Positions 20,818 through 33,050 of a DNA stretch of 64,000 nt are shown here, piece after piece. Position 1 is the first letter of the stretch, and every line of letters starts with the position of its first letter. The translations under genes and the position numbers were made by a program. The DNA is taken from assembly GCA_036874045.1 (NCBI GenBank), contig CM072336.1, forward strand, positions 14,193,001 to 14,257,000, written 5' to 3'. This DNA comes from Cymodocea nodosa. Its lineage: Eukaryota; Streptophyta; Magnoliopsida; Alismatales; Cymodoceaceae. The notes beneath the pieces are model-generated. The model was not told the origin of the DNA. It made no database searches and was given only the letters and a program-made list of their open reading frames with translations.

Positions 20818-22320
20818 TTACACATCACATAGCCTACAAATACCTAAATTTAATCTTATGTTGTAGAATGTATTTTCATTTAGAGGTTTTGTAAATATAT
20901 CAGCTAATTGATTTTTACTAGACACAAATTCTAATTTAATTTTTCCTTTAATTACGTTATCTCTTAGAAAATGATGTCTAACCTCTATATGCTTTGCTCT
21001 AGAATGTAATACAGGATTTTTGGAAAGATTTATTGCAGAACTACTGTCACAATAAATCTCAGTTGTATCATAAGATAATCCAAAGTCTTCTAAAGTTTGC
21101 CTTATCCACAAAATCTGAGTGCAACACGATGCAGCAGCAACATATTCAGCTTCAGTGTTTGAAAGTGTTACACAGTTTTGCTTTTTACTAAACCATGATA
21201 CCAAATTATTTCCCAATAATTGACATGTGCCACTGATACTTTTTCTATCAGACTTAGATCTTGCGTAATCAGCATTAGTATATTCTATAAGATCTATTGA
21301 ACTATCCTTAAAATAATGCAGTCCAAAATTTTTAGTTCCTTGTATATATCTAAATATTCTTTTAACAGCAATTGAGTGTGATTCTTTAGGATTAAATTGA
21401 AATCTAGCACAAGCACACATAGCAAACATAATATCAGGTCTACTAGCTGTCAAATAAAGTAAAGAACCAATCATACTTCTGTATTTTCTTTGATCTGTTG
21501 ATTTTCTTATGTCATCAATATCTAACTTTAAAGAAGTACTCATAGGAGTTCCTTAAATCCTTGTATCACTAAAATTAAATTTCTTAAGCATTTTATCTGC
21601 ATATTTTTCCTGATTTAAAAATATACCTTTATCCATTTGCTTAATTTGAAGTCCTAGAAAATATGAAAGTTCGCCTATCATACTCATTTCAAACTGACTA
21701 GTCATCTCTTCAGAAAATATTTTTATCAGTTTATCAGAAGTTGCTCTAAAGATTATATCATCCACATATATTTGAACAACAATCTAATCTTTATCGTCTC
21801 TCTTGATAAATAGAGTATGCTCTACATTTCCCATGATATATCCTTGTTCTATTAGAAAAGTAGATAACCTTTCATACCACGATCTATGTGCTTGCTTCAA
21901 ACTATATAAGGCTTTCTTCAATTTATACACAAAGTCAGGATTTTTAATATCTTTAAATCTAAGTGGTTGTTTTACATAAACTTCTTCATTAATTAAACCA
22001 TTTAGAAATGCACTCTTGACATCCATTTGATATAGTTTAAAATCCATATAACAAGCATAGGCCAATAATATTCTAATACTTTCTAACTTAGCTACAAGAG
22101 CAAATGTTTCATTATAATCTAGTCCTTCCTATGTATACCCTTGTGCAACTAATCTAGCTTTGTTCCTTATAACTTGACTAGTCTCATTAGTTTTGTTTCT
22201 AAAGATCCACTTTGTACCTATTATGGACTGATTTTCTAGTGGAGAGACTAATTCCCAAACATCATTTCTAATGAATTGATTTAGTTCTTCTTGCATTGCC
22301 ACTATCCAACTTTCATCAGA
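20818..22320 (-). pseudogene. Element E reverse transcriptase and RNase H
   Basis: Copia RT-RNase H in three open pieces: 21784-22065 (FKLYQMDVKSAFLNGLINEEVYV...LKQAHRSWYERL), 21553-21765 (DDIIF...FEMSMIGELSYFLGLQIKQMDKG) and 20818-21543 (RNase H: YTNADYARSKSDRKSISGTCQLLG, TLSNTEAEYVAA, KHIEVRHHFLRDNVIKGK, ADIFTKPLNENTF). The RT start (GTKWIFRNKTNE) is at the 3' end of the 22129-23094 frame. Stops at 21544-21552, 21781-21786 and 22126-22128 inactivate it. Asn replaces the first RNase H motif aspartate in TNADYA (compare TDADYA in element F). It is nearly the same protein as 43900-45384 on the plus strand. Confidence 0.92.
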
Positions 22321-23639
22321 TAATGTTTCTTCTATATTCTTTGGTTCCACCATAGAAATAAGCATACACATACTATTTAAATTTACTAAAGCTCTAGTTT
22401 TAACTCCCTCATTAATATTACCAATGACTTGAGTGATGGGATGTGATGAAGAATAATGCCAATTTCTCTGATTTTCCTTAATATTCTCATCAACATCGAA
22501 AGGTACATCACTTTCATCATTTGTTTGATCATTTAAGTTCATATTTTTGATTTTCTCAGATAAATCTTCAATCTCTCTATTGATCTCTAACTCTTTTGGG
22601 AAATTGATCATATCATCATTATCAGCTTTAGATTGAGATTCTCTAAAAGAATTTTCATTGAAGCTTACATGGAGGGTTTCTTCAATAGTTCTAGAAGTCT
22701 TATTATATACTCTATAGGCTTTACTTCTGGTAAAGTAACCTACAAAAATTTCTTCATCCGCTTTAGCTTGAAATTTATCTCTTTTATCCTTAGTATTAAG
22801 AATAAAACACTTGCAGCCAAATGGTTTCATATAGGAAATTTTTGGAACCCTATCAAACATAATTTCAAAAGGAGTTTTATTAACAAGAGGTCTTAAGTGA
22901 CTTCTGTTAATAACATAACAAACTGTATTCACTACTTCAGCCCAAAGATTTTGAGGTAAATTATGTTCATTTAATAAAGTTCTAGCCATTTCTTGAAGTG
23001 GTCTATTCTTTCTCTCAACAACACCATTTTGAGATGGTGCTCTTGAAAAAGAAAATTTGTGATCAATGCCATGATCTATACAGTAATTATCCATTTGATC
23101 ATTATCAAATTCAATACCATGATCACTCCTAAGTTTTTGAACATAGACTTATTGTTCATTTTAAACAATATTGCAAAACATTTTAAACTTTTCAAAAACT
23201 TCTGTCTTAGATGCTAAAAAGTATACCCAAGTGTATCTAGAGAAGTCATCTACTAAAACAAATACATACCGTTTACCACCAAGACTCATGATTCTTGTTG
23301 GTCCAAATAGATCCATATGTATAAGTTCTAAGACTCTCTTGCTTGATATATCAGTTTTGGATTTAAAAGAGTTTTTATGAAGTTTACCTAACTCACATGC
23401 ATCACACATAAAGTCCTTTGAGTATTTAATCTTTGGTAAACCTCTCACTAAATGTTTTCTAGATAATTTATGCAATAATTTCATATTTATATGCTCGATC
23501 CTTCTATGCCACAGATATGCATCATTAGTTTCAGCTAGAAAACATGAATTTAAATCAACTGCACCAGAAGGTAAAGATAAAATACATACAGAACCTTTTC
23601 TTTTAGTAATAAACTTAAGTTCATCTGTACTTTTATCAA
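22321..23639 (-). pseudogene. Element E integrase
   Basis: It contains the pre-integrase HHCC domain (WHRRIEHINMKLLHKL...CDACELGKLH), where the usual LGH is IEH; the catalytic core (SLGGKRYVFVLVDDFSRYTW, then NDQMDNYCIDHGIDHKF, NGVVERKNRPLQ); the C-terminal KTPFEIMFDRVPKISYMKPF; and an acidic linker with KIKNMNLNDQTND. A stop at about 23158 splits the core. 22736-23782 is the inverted counterpart of 25059-26105. Confidence 0.9.
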
Positions 23640-23930
23640 TAATTTTACATACATTATCTTCAAATAATACATAATATCCATTATCAGTTAGTTTTATAAC
23701 ACTCAGCAAATTAAATCCTAGGTTTTCTACATATAATACATTCGAAATAACACAAGTAAGAGTTATTTGAACATTGCCCATACCTATGATTTTATCCTTG
23801 CTTTTGTCCAATGTAATATTTCCTTCCTTGGTATTTGTAAAATTTTTCAGCAGACTTTTCTGTCCAATCATGTGACTTGATGCTCCACCATCCAAGATCC
23901 ATTTTAATGTTGTTTCCTCCTGCAACACAA
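23640..23930 (-). pseudogene. Element E protease
   Basis: The frame opens with TTLKWILDGGASSHMIGQK, the copia protease active site, in which the usual DSG is DGG, so the serine or threonine after the catalytic aspartate is glycine. It continues through GMGNVQITLTCVISNVLYVE into the pre-integrase domain in the same 255-residue frame (23161-23928). The last part, from GNVQIT, is exactly where the plus-strand element F starts at 25059. Confidence 0.85.
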
Positions 23931-25058
23931 ATTAAGAAGAACTATTTCTTGGTACCTAATGTTGTTGAGGACCAAGTTCATTATACACATATTTCTTCTT
24001 TTTGTTTAAAAATAGTTTAACATTATCATTTACATTCTTATTAGTTGTAAGTAATAATGATTTATCATTAGCATCATACTTACTTATAGCATTATTGCTC
24101 TTATAATCATTCTTTTTATTTTTAGATGTAGTATAACCAAGACCAAGTCAATTTTTATCAGATGTTAATTTATTTTGGTCATGCTCATACATTTCAGTAA
24201 GTTCAAACCAAGATTTTGTACTTGTATTTGAATTTTCATTACATACAAAATCTTTTTCTACACAAATTTTCAGATAAAGAACATGCAAAATGAGTAATTG
24301 GTCTAACACCAAAGTTTTGAATTTCATGCTCAGGTTTCTGAATTTTCAGTTTACTATGATTGTTTGACATTTTTGAAACATTAGTAACTGAATTTCTAGA
24401 ACAAGAAACAAGATTTTTAGAAACATTAATAGTCATGTTAGAAGTACATTTAGATAAGTCGCATTGATTTATATTATTAATGCATGATTCATCCCTTGAA
24501 CTACCTACTTCTATATATTTATTACCTTGTTTCATGATAAAAGGAATTTTAGTCTTAGATTTACTTGAACTGCAACTAATAAATCCTTTATTGGCTTGAG
24601 ATTCAGGATATTCAGGATAATCAAATCCTAAGCCTAATTTATATGACATCGTAGGGGTACTATTTAGTTTGTCTAACTTAGTTTGACTTAAATTCCATTT
24701 CTCAATGGTGGAATTTAAATCTAGCTCTCTCATTTTTAATCTATCAATCTCTAACTCAAGATCATTTATATTGTTTCTCAATTTTTCATTTTTAGACTCT
24801 ATCTTTAATTTTTCAGCATTTGTATTCTGTATTTGTTCATGCAATACTACACATTCATTAAATCTAAATTTATGCAAATCTCTAGCATGATTTTCATTAT
24901 CACATTTCAACTTTTCTAAAGTAGTAGACAGAAAATAATTTTCTTCTTCCAAAATGTACAAAGAGTTTCTAATATTCTTATTTTCCAATTTACAAACTTT
25001 AAGTTTTAGTAACAATGCATGATAAGCACAAACTTTAAGTTTCCAATTTACTTTAAGT
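23931..25058 (-). pseudogene. Element E gag C-terminal part (coiled coil), truncated
   Basis: The open piece 24239-25066 encodes a Lys/Glu/Asn-rich, leucine-heptad coiled coil (LKIESKNEKLRNNINDLELE) followed by GLGFDYPEYPES and a Ser-rich basic tail, the layout of Sirevirus gag C-termini. The helical domain and zinc knuckle are missing because the sequence stops at 25058. 23931-24238 is an interrupted continuation towards protease. No LTR or PBS lies upstream, only the inverted element F. Confidence 0.78.
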
Positions 25059-26105
25059 ATGGGCAATGTTCAAATAACTTTGACTTGTGTTATTTCAAAT
25101 GTACTATATGTAGAAAACCTAGGATTTAATTTGCTAAGTATTATAAAACTAATTGAAAATGGATATTATGTAGTGTTTGAAGATAATGTATGCAAAATTA
25201 TTGATAAAAATACAGATGAAATTAAGTTTATTGCTAAAAGAAAATGTTCTGTATGTATTTTATCTTTACCTTCTGGTGTAGTTGATTTAAATTCATGTTT
25301 GCTAGCTGAAACTAGTGATGCATATCTGTGGCATAGAAGGATTGGGCATATAAATATGAAACTGTTACATAAACTATCTAGAAAACATTTAGTGAGAGGT
25401 TTACTAAAGATTAAATACTCAAAGGACTTTATGTGTGATGCATGTGAGTTAGGTAAACTTCACAAAAACTCTTTTAAATCCAAAACTGATATATCAAGCA
25501 AGAGAGTCTTAGAACTTATACATATAGATCTATTTGGACCAACAAGAATCATGAGTCTTGGTGGTAAACGGTATGTATTTGTTTTAGTAGATGACTTCTC
25601 TAGATACACTTGGGTATATTTTCTAGCATCTAAGACAGAAGTTTTTGAAAAGTTTAAAATGTTTTGCAAACTTGTTCAAAATGAACAAAGTGTCTCTATT
25701 CAAAAACTTAGGAGTGATCATGGTACTGAATTTGATAATGATCAAATGGATAATTATTGTAATAAGCAAGGCATTGATCACAGATTTTCTTTTCCAAGAG
25801 TACCATGTCAAAATGGTGTTGTTGAGAGAAAGAATAGATCACTTCAAGAAATGGACAGAACTATGTTGAATGAACATAAGTTACCTCAAAATCTTTGGGC
25901 TGAAGTAGTAAATACAGCTTGTTATGTTATTAACAGAAGTCATTTAAGACCTCGTGTTAATAAAACTCCTTTTGAAATTATGTTTAATAGGGTTCCAAAA
26001 ATTTCTTATATGAAACCATTTGGCTGCAAGTGTTTTATTCTTAATACTAAGGATAAAAGGGATAAATTTCAAGCCAAAGCGGATGAAAGAATTTTTGTAG
26101 GTTAC
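25059..26105 (+). pseudogene. Element F protease end and integrase, 5'-truncated, split by element G
   Basis: A frame of 349 element residues before the insertion: GNVQITLTCVISNVLYVE, the HHCC domain WHRRIGHINMKL...CDACELGK, then the core SLGGKRYVFVLVDDFSR, KLRSDHGTEFDN, NGVVERKNRSLQ, and KTPFEIMFNRVPKISY. D, D and E are all present and this stretch is uninterrupted. At 26100 the frame is broken inside FVGY by the LTR of G; the remainder (SKAYRVYKKTSKTTEET) resumes at 43463. It is nearly identical to the minus-strand copy at 22736-23782. The sequence before 25059 belongs to the inverted element E, so F lacks its own LTR-adjacent 5' portion here. Confidence 0.92.
26101..26105. repeat. Target-site duplication of element G, left copy (GTTAC)
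   Basis: GTTAC precedes the LTR start and is repeated at 43458-43462. Removing one copy together with 26106-43457 restores the element F reading frame through integrase. Confidence 0.95.
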
Positions 26106-28302
26106 TATTTAGAATGAAAAAGTGCATATTATTAACTGGTTAAATGATGGTTAATTGCATAATATTTAGCTTATCATATGAGAATTAAGCCATTATATCA
26201 TAATTGCACTATTATATGCTTTAATTAAAGAATCTGCTTAATTTCGGTGAATTAATGTTAATTTAGTACATTTCTGAACTATCGGTAAGTTGCAGGCTGT
26301 GAAATCCTTAAGTATCCAAATTTTCTGATATTTCGGATAGTTATGTATAACATACCGAACATGTATCGAAGAGTTATGTTTAAATTGTCGAACAATTATG
26401 TTTTAAAAGAATACTTTATTATTTCCTGAAGTACACATGTCGAAACCATAATGCATGTCTTAAGTGAACTTTTGGTGAGTTATATATAACTATTTGAAAT
26501 TGCAGTTGGGCATCGGATAGTTATATGTGTAACTCTCCAAAATCTCCTTTTATTTATAAAATAGCTGTGGACATGTGTCATGTTCTGGGAAAGTGACTTA
26601 AGTGGATTTTCGATGAGTTATCTGTAACTATCTGAAATGCATCTGAGCATCGGATAATTAGACCTATAACTCTCCGAAATGTTTCTTTTATTATTAAACT
26701 ACTGATGACACGTGTCGAGATCTGGTAGATTTACTTAAATTATATATAGTTAAGTTTGTAAGTATCTGAAATGCACCTAAGCATCGGATAGTTAAATTTA
26801 TGCATGTGTTTTATAGTTAAATCAACGAGGTAAATCCGTTGAGTTATCTGTAACTCCACGGACTATTTATTTTCTAATATGCCATTGTAGCGGTTGCAGA
26901 AGCAGGACAGTTGGAAGGAAAAACCATGATCGCATGTATCACGCAGGGAGAAGAAATCATCGTCATTGATATGAATGAAGGAAATCCAACCGACCATTCA
27001 AGCAAAAGTAGTTACCACTGAAGAAATATAAAAGAAAAGAAGTAAAGAGTGTGTGATCGATGGGTATGGCTAGTGTGTATAGAGGAGGAGCACTGAACTT
27101 TCTACAGACAGTGTCGACAATTCTCTAAAGTACCACACCAACCATCATCACCACCACATTATCACCACATTATCACAACATTACCACCACATTATCACCA
27201 CCACCATAATCACCAACCATCGGATGTCTGTGAGGATACTTTCTTGATGTCAGGCCGATTCCGAGCCAAACACAATGTCTGACAACCACTGTGAGGAGTG
27301 ATCGCGTCGCAGGAAGGGAAGCCATTTTCACCAAGCGCCGACTCATATTTCAGGAGATCGTAAAGCTTCTAGCTTTGGTTTCAGGTTGATGCCTATATGC
27401 TGAAGAGGAGATCATCTTGCAATTCTGGACTCACGATTCTATAGGGAGAGGAGACAGAATTGTAAGTGGTTTAATTTTCAGTGGTGTAATCGCGTTGCAT
27501 GTAGTGACAGAAGTATTTACTATCGACTGAGATTACTTTACATTTCACCTTTCGCCCATTTCCATGTTCATATTAAAACAAAAATACCAAAAACAACTTA
27601 TCTATGTTTGTATTTTGTATTTGAGTGTTGTATTGTTTGTGTTGTATCATGATTAATGTTATCTTTGTTAGTGTTGTGATTGTTTTATATTTGTTTTAGT
27701 TTTACAGTTTACTGAAATTGGTTCGTTCAAAAGACTTAAAGATTTTGATGGTTACTATTTGAATTATCTGAATGTTAGTATTGCCTAATGATAAATCCAG
27801 TATTTACTAACATTAAAGAGCTTAATTGATGTTATTTAAAATCTGTGGAACCGCCCAATGGTTGGCCAAATTTCTCTGTAAATAGCAGTATTAAATAGGA
27901 AATGCAGACTCATGGACTTAACTTGAGTCCACGAAGTTAGTCCGTTGAGTTAGCCATAACTTAACGAACTTTGTCTGTTGAGTTAACTGTAATTCAACAG
28001 AGAGCTTATTGAATATATAAATTTGATTATTAAAAATGGAACAGTTCTCAATTCTTAAGCAATTCCCTGTGGGATCGACCTGTACTTGCACACTAATACA
28101 ATAGACATTGTGCACTTGCAGTTAAAGTACAAATTGGAATTAATATCTAATTTATATTAAATGTTGTTTGTTTTCTTCTAAAAAGGAATAGGCATAAAGA
28201 TAAATTAACTAAGTAAAAACAGAACTTAACAAATCCAAGTTTTTCTGATGTGTTGCTAGAGATCCAAACAAGTTTTTTGGTGTCGTGCTAGCCAAGCGAA
28301 CA
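26106..28302 (+). repeat. 5' LTR of element G (2197 bp)
   Basis: It starts TATTTAGAATG (the 3' LTR has TGTTTAGAATG, so the terminal G is mutated) and ends GCCAAGCGAACA. Dyads of the CGGATAGTTA...TAACTCTCCG type with ACACGTGTC words lie at about 26230-26880, and perfect GTTGAGTTA/TAACTCAAC types at about 27900-28005. A CCACATTAT-rich simple repeat lies at about 27123-27220. Confidence 0.92.
27027..27034 (+). promoter_or_regulatory. TATA box of the element G 5' LTR
   Basis: TATAAAAG in the context GAAGAAATATAAAAG. It is conserved at the same LTR position in the 3' LTR (42190-42197), element D (16531-16538), the solo LTR (10961-10968, minus) and element B (13372-13379, minus), although flanking bases differ. 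Confidence 0.7.
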
Positions 28303-28309
28303 AGTTTTA

Positions 28310-28327
28310 TGGCGCCGTTGCCGGGGA
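28310..28327 (+). promoter_or_regulatory. Primer-binding site of element G (tRNA-Asp)
   Basis: TGGCGCCGTTGCCGGGGA, a perfect complement of the 3' end of plant tRNA-Asp, seven bases after the LTR end. Confidence 0.95.
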
Positions 28328-28403
28328 ATTAATATAAGCAATTGTTAGAACTGTTTTGTTTTAATAGCTAGAGTGTTGTGTGTTTTCTTCTGTAATTGAG
28401 AAT

Positions 28404-29290
28404 ATGGCATATGCTTATGCTCAAAGATTTCTGAAACCTATAGTTAGCATATGTGAATTCTGCAATTCTGAAGGTCACGACATTTCTAACTGTTTGAAAC
28501 TGAGACGTTTGCAGATGGTTAGATCTCATGAACAACAAATAAATTATCCTTAATATAATAGAGTCGAGTATGAGAATCCTATAGTTTACCCAACTGATGG
28601 TCAGTATAGAATGTGTAATATGTTGAGAGACACGGAAGTTTGGGATAGGTATGGCAGATTGGAGCGTAGTATAGAGCAAAACCTGGACAAATTAGAATAC
28701 TTTATGTGTTAGCAACAAGAAGTCAACTAATTAAACTATAAGGAAGCATATACAGAACCTAAAATGGATATAATTTATGAAACTAAAAAAACCATAATGA
28801 AAATTGATCAAAAATTGAATACAATGAGATTAAATGATCTGGAAAGAAAATTAAAAGCATTAGACAAATATACAATGAAAATACAAGTTATGCAACAGGA
28901 CAATGAAAATTATAATGTTATAGATCTGCATAATTTGCAAAATATACAGTAAACAAAAATTTCTAATGCAATAGAATTTAAAGAATGCACTTTAAAACTA
29001 AAAACAATTGAAGATCATAATCACGAAAATGATATACAAAAACATCATGAGAGTAATGAAAATCTAGAAGATGTTTGTGTAACATTAAGATCTGGAACTT
29101 ATATACCACCAAGAACTCAAAATGAAAATGATATGAAGGTGGATAAGAGTAAAAATCAAAATGATAGTGAAAATGTAATAGCTGAAAATCTAGAAATCAC
29201 TAAAGAACAATCTTAATCTGCTAATGAAGCTAAAAATGATCAAACAAATCAACTGAAAGAAAAAGAATCTTTTAAATCACAATCCTTAGC
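28404..29290 (+). pseudogene. Element G 5' ORF: CCHC zinc knuckle and coiled-coil linker
   Basis: It starts MAYAYAQRFLKPIVS 77 bases after the PBS, with the knuckle CEFCNSEGHDISNC (C-x2-C-x4-H-x4-C) near residue 18. In-frame TAA at 28551. The rest of the frame continues with an acidic helical part (28764-28952 open), the TLRSGTYIPP motif typical just before Athila/Tat protease (about 29083), and a Lys/Asn/Glu-rich linker. Stops at 28709 and 29214 also interrupt it. In known Athila/Tat gags a capsid domain of some 300 residues precedes this knuckle. Here there is no room for it, and a recognisable capsid region lies instead at 36664-38143. Nucleic-acid binding is the likely role of the knuckle. 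Confidence 0.82.
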
Positions 29291-30845
29291 ACCCTATCCT
29301 GAAATATTACAACAAACAATACCTGAAAAACAAGAAAAAATTAGAGAAATTTTTGAAAAAGTACAAGTTAACATTCCTTTGTTAGATCTATTGCAGAAAA
29401 TGCCACCTTGTGCTAAATTTCTAAAGGATTGGTGTACTAAGAAAAGAGAGCGAAAAGTTCTTAAAAATGTCTTTTTAGCTAAGCAAAGTAGTTCCTTATT
29501 TCTGCCACAAATTCCTAAAAAGTTATCTGATCTTGGAATCCTTGTTATATCATGCACCATAGGAAATACCATTCTAGAAAGAACCTTAATAGACTTAGGT
29601 GCAGGTATAAATGTTATGCCAAGTGATATATTTGCATCCTTAGGATTAGAAGGCTTAACTCCTACTAGTACGGTTATTCAATTAGCTGATAGAAGTATAA
29701 GATACCCTAGAGGAAAAATAGAGGATGTCTTAATTAAAATCAAAAATTTTATATATCCTATTGATATTGTAATTTTGGATTCCCAACAAATTAAGCATAG
29801 AAATAGTGATACATCTTTAATTTTGGGAAGGCCATTTTTAGCAACATCAGGGGCTGTTATAAATTATAAAACTGGAGAAATGAAGTTAGCATATGGTAAT
29901 GAGGATACTCACTTAAATATTTTCAAACCAGAAAGGTTTGAGGAATTAGAAATGTCCTTACATACCATAGATTTTTTAGAAGATGAAGGAGATATGTTAG
30001 ATGATGTGATTCAAGAAGAATTAAATAAGCAAATCAATTCTGAAACTTTAGAAGAAAGTGAAAGCATAAATATAGAAGGAGATCTGGAAGAAATTAAATT
30101 AGAAAATGATGATGTTCAATTAGGAGCTCTTACTTCTGATGGGCAACATTTAGAATTAAAACTTTTACCTCCTGAATTAACCTATATATTTCTGGAAGAG
30201 AAACGAACTTGTCCAATCATTATTGCTTCAGATTTAAAAGAGGATCAAATAGTTAAATTAAAAGATGTAGTAAAAGGTTATAAAGAAGCCATAGGATGGA
30301 CTATGACTGATATAAAAGGGTTAAGTTCAACTTTATACTATCACCACATTTATTTAGAAGAAAATGCTAAACTTATTAGAATTCTTGAGAGGAGATTAAA
30401 TCCAAATCTTAAAGAAGTAGTCAGGAAGGAAATAGTAAAATGGTTAGATAATGACATAATTTATACGATTTCTAATAGCTCGTGGGTTAGCCCAATCCAT
30501 GTAGTTCCCAAGAAATCAGGATTAACAGTTATTAGGAATGAAAGTCAAGACTTGATACCTACTAGAATTCAATCAGGCTGGAGAGTATGTATAGACTATA
30601 GAAAGCTGAATGCTGTGACTAGGAAAGATCATTTTCCCTTACCTTTTATAGATCGAATGCTAGAAAGATTAGCAGGGCAAGAATCTTTTTGTTTCCTAGA
30701 CGGGTATTCAGGTTATAATCAAATTCTAGTAGCATTAGAGGGTCAAGAGAAAACAACTTTCACCTGTCCTAATGGAACTTATGCTTTTAAGAGAATGCCA
30801 TTCGGATTATGCAATGCACCAACTACCTTTCAAAGGTGTATGTAA
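29291..30845 (+). pseudogene. Element G protease and N-terminal half of reverse transcriptase
   Basis: The frame is open from before 29379 to a TAA at 30843. The protease follows the LLDLLQKMPPCAKFLKDW lead-in and has the DLGAGINVMP active site (residues 72-75 of the 488-residue piece), with SLILGRPFLATSGAVI as the second flap-region motif. DLGA instead of DTGA is normal for Athila-type proteases. An acidic linker follows. RT begins near PPELTY and contains VVRKEIVKWLDNDIIY, SGWRVCIDYRKLN, FPLPFIDRMLERLAG, CFLDGYSGYNQI and MPFGLCNAPTTFQRCM. The TAA directly after that motif stops translation before the catalytic FMDD. Confidence 0.94.
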
Positions 30846-31650
30846 GGCATATTTACTAGAATGACTAAAGATTTTTTAGAAATATTTATGGATGATTTTA
30901 CTGTATATGGCAACTCATATGAAGTTTGTTTAAGCAATTTAGACCTAATATTAAAACGCTGTGTGGAAAAAATCTGGTTTTAAATTGGGAAAAATGTCAC
31001 TTCATGGTTAAACAAAGAATAGTCTTAGGGCATGTTGTTTCTAAGAAAGGGTTTGAAGTAGGTAAAGCTAAAATAGAAGTAATTTCTAATCTACCAGAAC
31101 CTAAATCAGTAAAAGATATTAGATCATTTCTAGGACATGCTGGTTTTTATAGAAGATTTATTAAATACTTTAGCAAAATAGCTAGACCTTTAACTAATCT
31201 ATTAAAAGATGTCCCATTTAACTTTGATAAAAATTGCAAAGAAGCATTTTTCCGACTTAAAACTAGCTTAATTTCAACTCCTATAATTCAAGCACTTGAT
31301 TGGAGTCATCCATTTGAATTAATGTGCGATGCATCTGATTTTGTTGTAGGAGCAGTGTTGAGACAGAAGATAGAAAAATCTCCTAGAGTGATTCATTATG
31401 CAAGCAAAACCTTAAATGATGCTCAAGTTAATTACACAACTACTAAAAAAGAATTATTAGCTATTGTGTTTGCCTTAGGAAAGTTTAGATCATATCTGAT
31501 TGGAGGTAAAGTAATAGTATACACAGATCATGCAACTTTAAAACATCTAATAAAAAAAAAAGAACTAAGCCTAGATTGTTCCGATGGATATTATTATTAC
31601 AAGAATTTGAACTAGAAATTAAAGATAAAAAAGGTTGTGAGAATGTAGTA
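30846..31650 (+). pseudogene. Element G RT catalytic region and RNase H
   Basis: The RT catalytic box FMDD (30885-30896, inside FLEIFMDDFTVYG) is intact. The frame then shifts near 30970. The 229-residue piece 30926-31615 contains VLGHVVSKKGFEVGKAKIEV, GHAGFYRRFIKYFSKIARPL, the RNase H start ELMCDASDFVVGAVL, HYASKTLNDAQVNYTTTKKELLAIVFALGKFRSYL and [15 protein letters not shown] shift in the A-run at about 31555 moves it to the next frame ([22 protein letters not shown]). Confidence 0.93.
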
Positions 31651-33050
31651 GCAGATCATTTATCAAGATTACAAATAGAAAAATCAAATATTGAAATTAA
31701 GGATAATTTTCCTGATGTACAATTAATGATCATCAACACAATGCCTTGGTATGTAGACATAGTTAATTACTTAGTTACTAGTTTAACACCTAAGGATTGA
31801 AATAGACAAGATAAGAAATTGTTTTTCTCAAGAGTAAAATATTACTATTGGGAAGACCCATACTTATTTAAGAAATGTCCTAATCTAGTTTTAAGGAGGT
31901 GTGTTCCAAAAACTGAATATTAGAGCATATTGTCTTTTTGTCATGACCAAGCTTGTGGAGGGCATTTTGGTTTAGGGAAAACTGCTACAAAAATTCTGCA
32001 ATGTGGATTTTATTGGTCAACACTATTCAAAGATGATCATAAATATTCCTTAAGTTGTTTAAGATGTCAACAAATAGGAAGAATATCAAAGAGGAATATG
32101 ATGCCTCTTAATCCTATTGTTGAGGTTGAAATCTTTGATGTGTGGGGAATAGATTTTATGGGTCTATTTCCTATGTCTAATCAATTTAATTACATATTGT
32201 TGGGGGTGGATTATGTATCTTAATGGATAGAAGCTATTCCTACAAAAAATAATGACAAAAAAGTGGTAATACAATTTATAAGAACCAATATATTTGCTAG
32301 ATTTGGAATACCTAAAGCTATTATCAATGATAGAGGAACTCATTTCAGTAATAGAAGTTTTGAAGCCTTAATGAAGAAATATGGAGTAAACCACAAAATT
32401 GCAACATCATATCATCCGCAAACAAGTGGACAAGTAGAAAGTGCTAACAAACAAATTAAGTTAATCTTAAAAAAGTAGTAAATCCTACTAGAACAGATTG
32501 GGCTAATAGATTGATAGATGCACTTTGGGCTTATAGAACTACTTATAAGACAAGCTTAAGTATGTCACCTTTTAGGCTAGTATATGGAAAAAGTTGTCAT
32601 TTATCTGCTGAAATAGAACATAAAGCTTATTGGGCATTAAAAACTCTGAATACTAATTTAAATCAAGCTTCTGAAAATAGAAAGATGCAACTAATTGAAT
32701 TAGAAGAATTTAGAAATGAAGCTTATTCGAAGACTGTAAGAGAAAAAAAGAAAATGAAATTCTAGCATGATAGGAAAATTATTCCAAAAAGCTTTGAAAT
32801 AGGACAAGAAGTATATCTTTATATGGCTAGACTCCATTACCATCCAGGAAAATTAAGATCTAGATGGGCAGGACCTTACATAGTTCGAAATATTTATCCT
32901 TATGGAGCTATTGAAATTGAAAATCCTAAAAATCAGAATATATTTAAAGTAAATGGACAAAGACTTAGACCTATTCTAAAAAATACCAAAAAGCTCCTTT
33001 GGAATTATAGAAGAAGTCAGAGTAGAGTACTACTCAAGCTTTACTTAGTA
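31651..33050 (+). pseudogene. Element G integrase
   Basis: The zinc domain is CHDQACGGHFGLGKTA...CLRCQQIG (31942-32085). The catalytic core has WGIDFMG (first D), IINDRGTHFSN (second D) and GQVESANKQIK (E). The C-terminal module is YGKSCHLSAEIEHKAYWALK, then YHPGKLRSRWAGPYIV...FKVNGQRLRPIL (32823-33000), the motif typical of Athila/Tat. Stops at 31921, 32221 and 32476 and one near 32763 break it into pieces. No chromodomain is seen, as expected for this branch. Confidence 0.93.

Noticed and set aside
28310-28327. tRNA gene at the tRNA-Asp match
   Set aside because: Only the 18-nt complement of a tRNA 3' end is present; it is a primer-binding site. I found no tRNA gene in the window.
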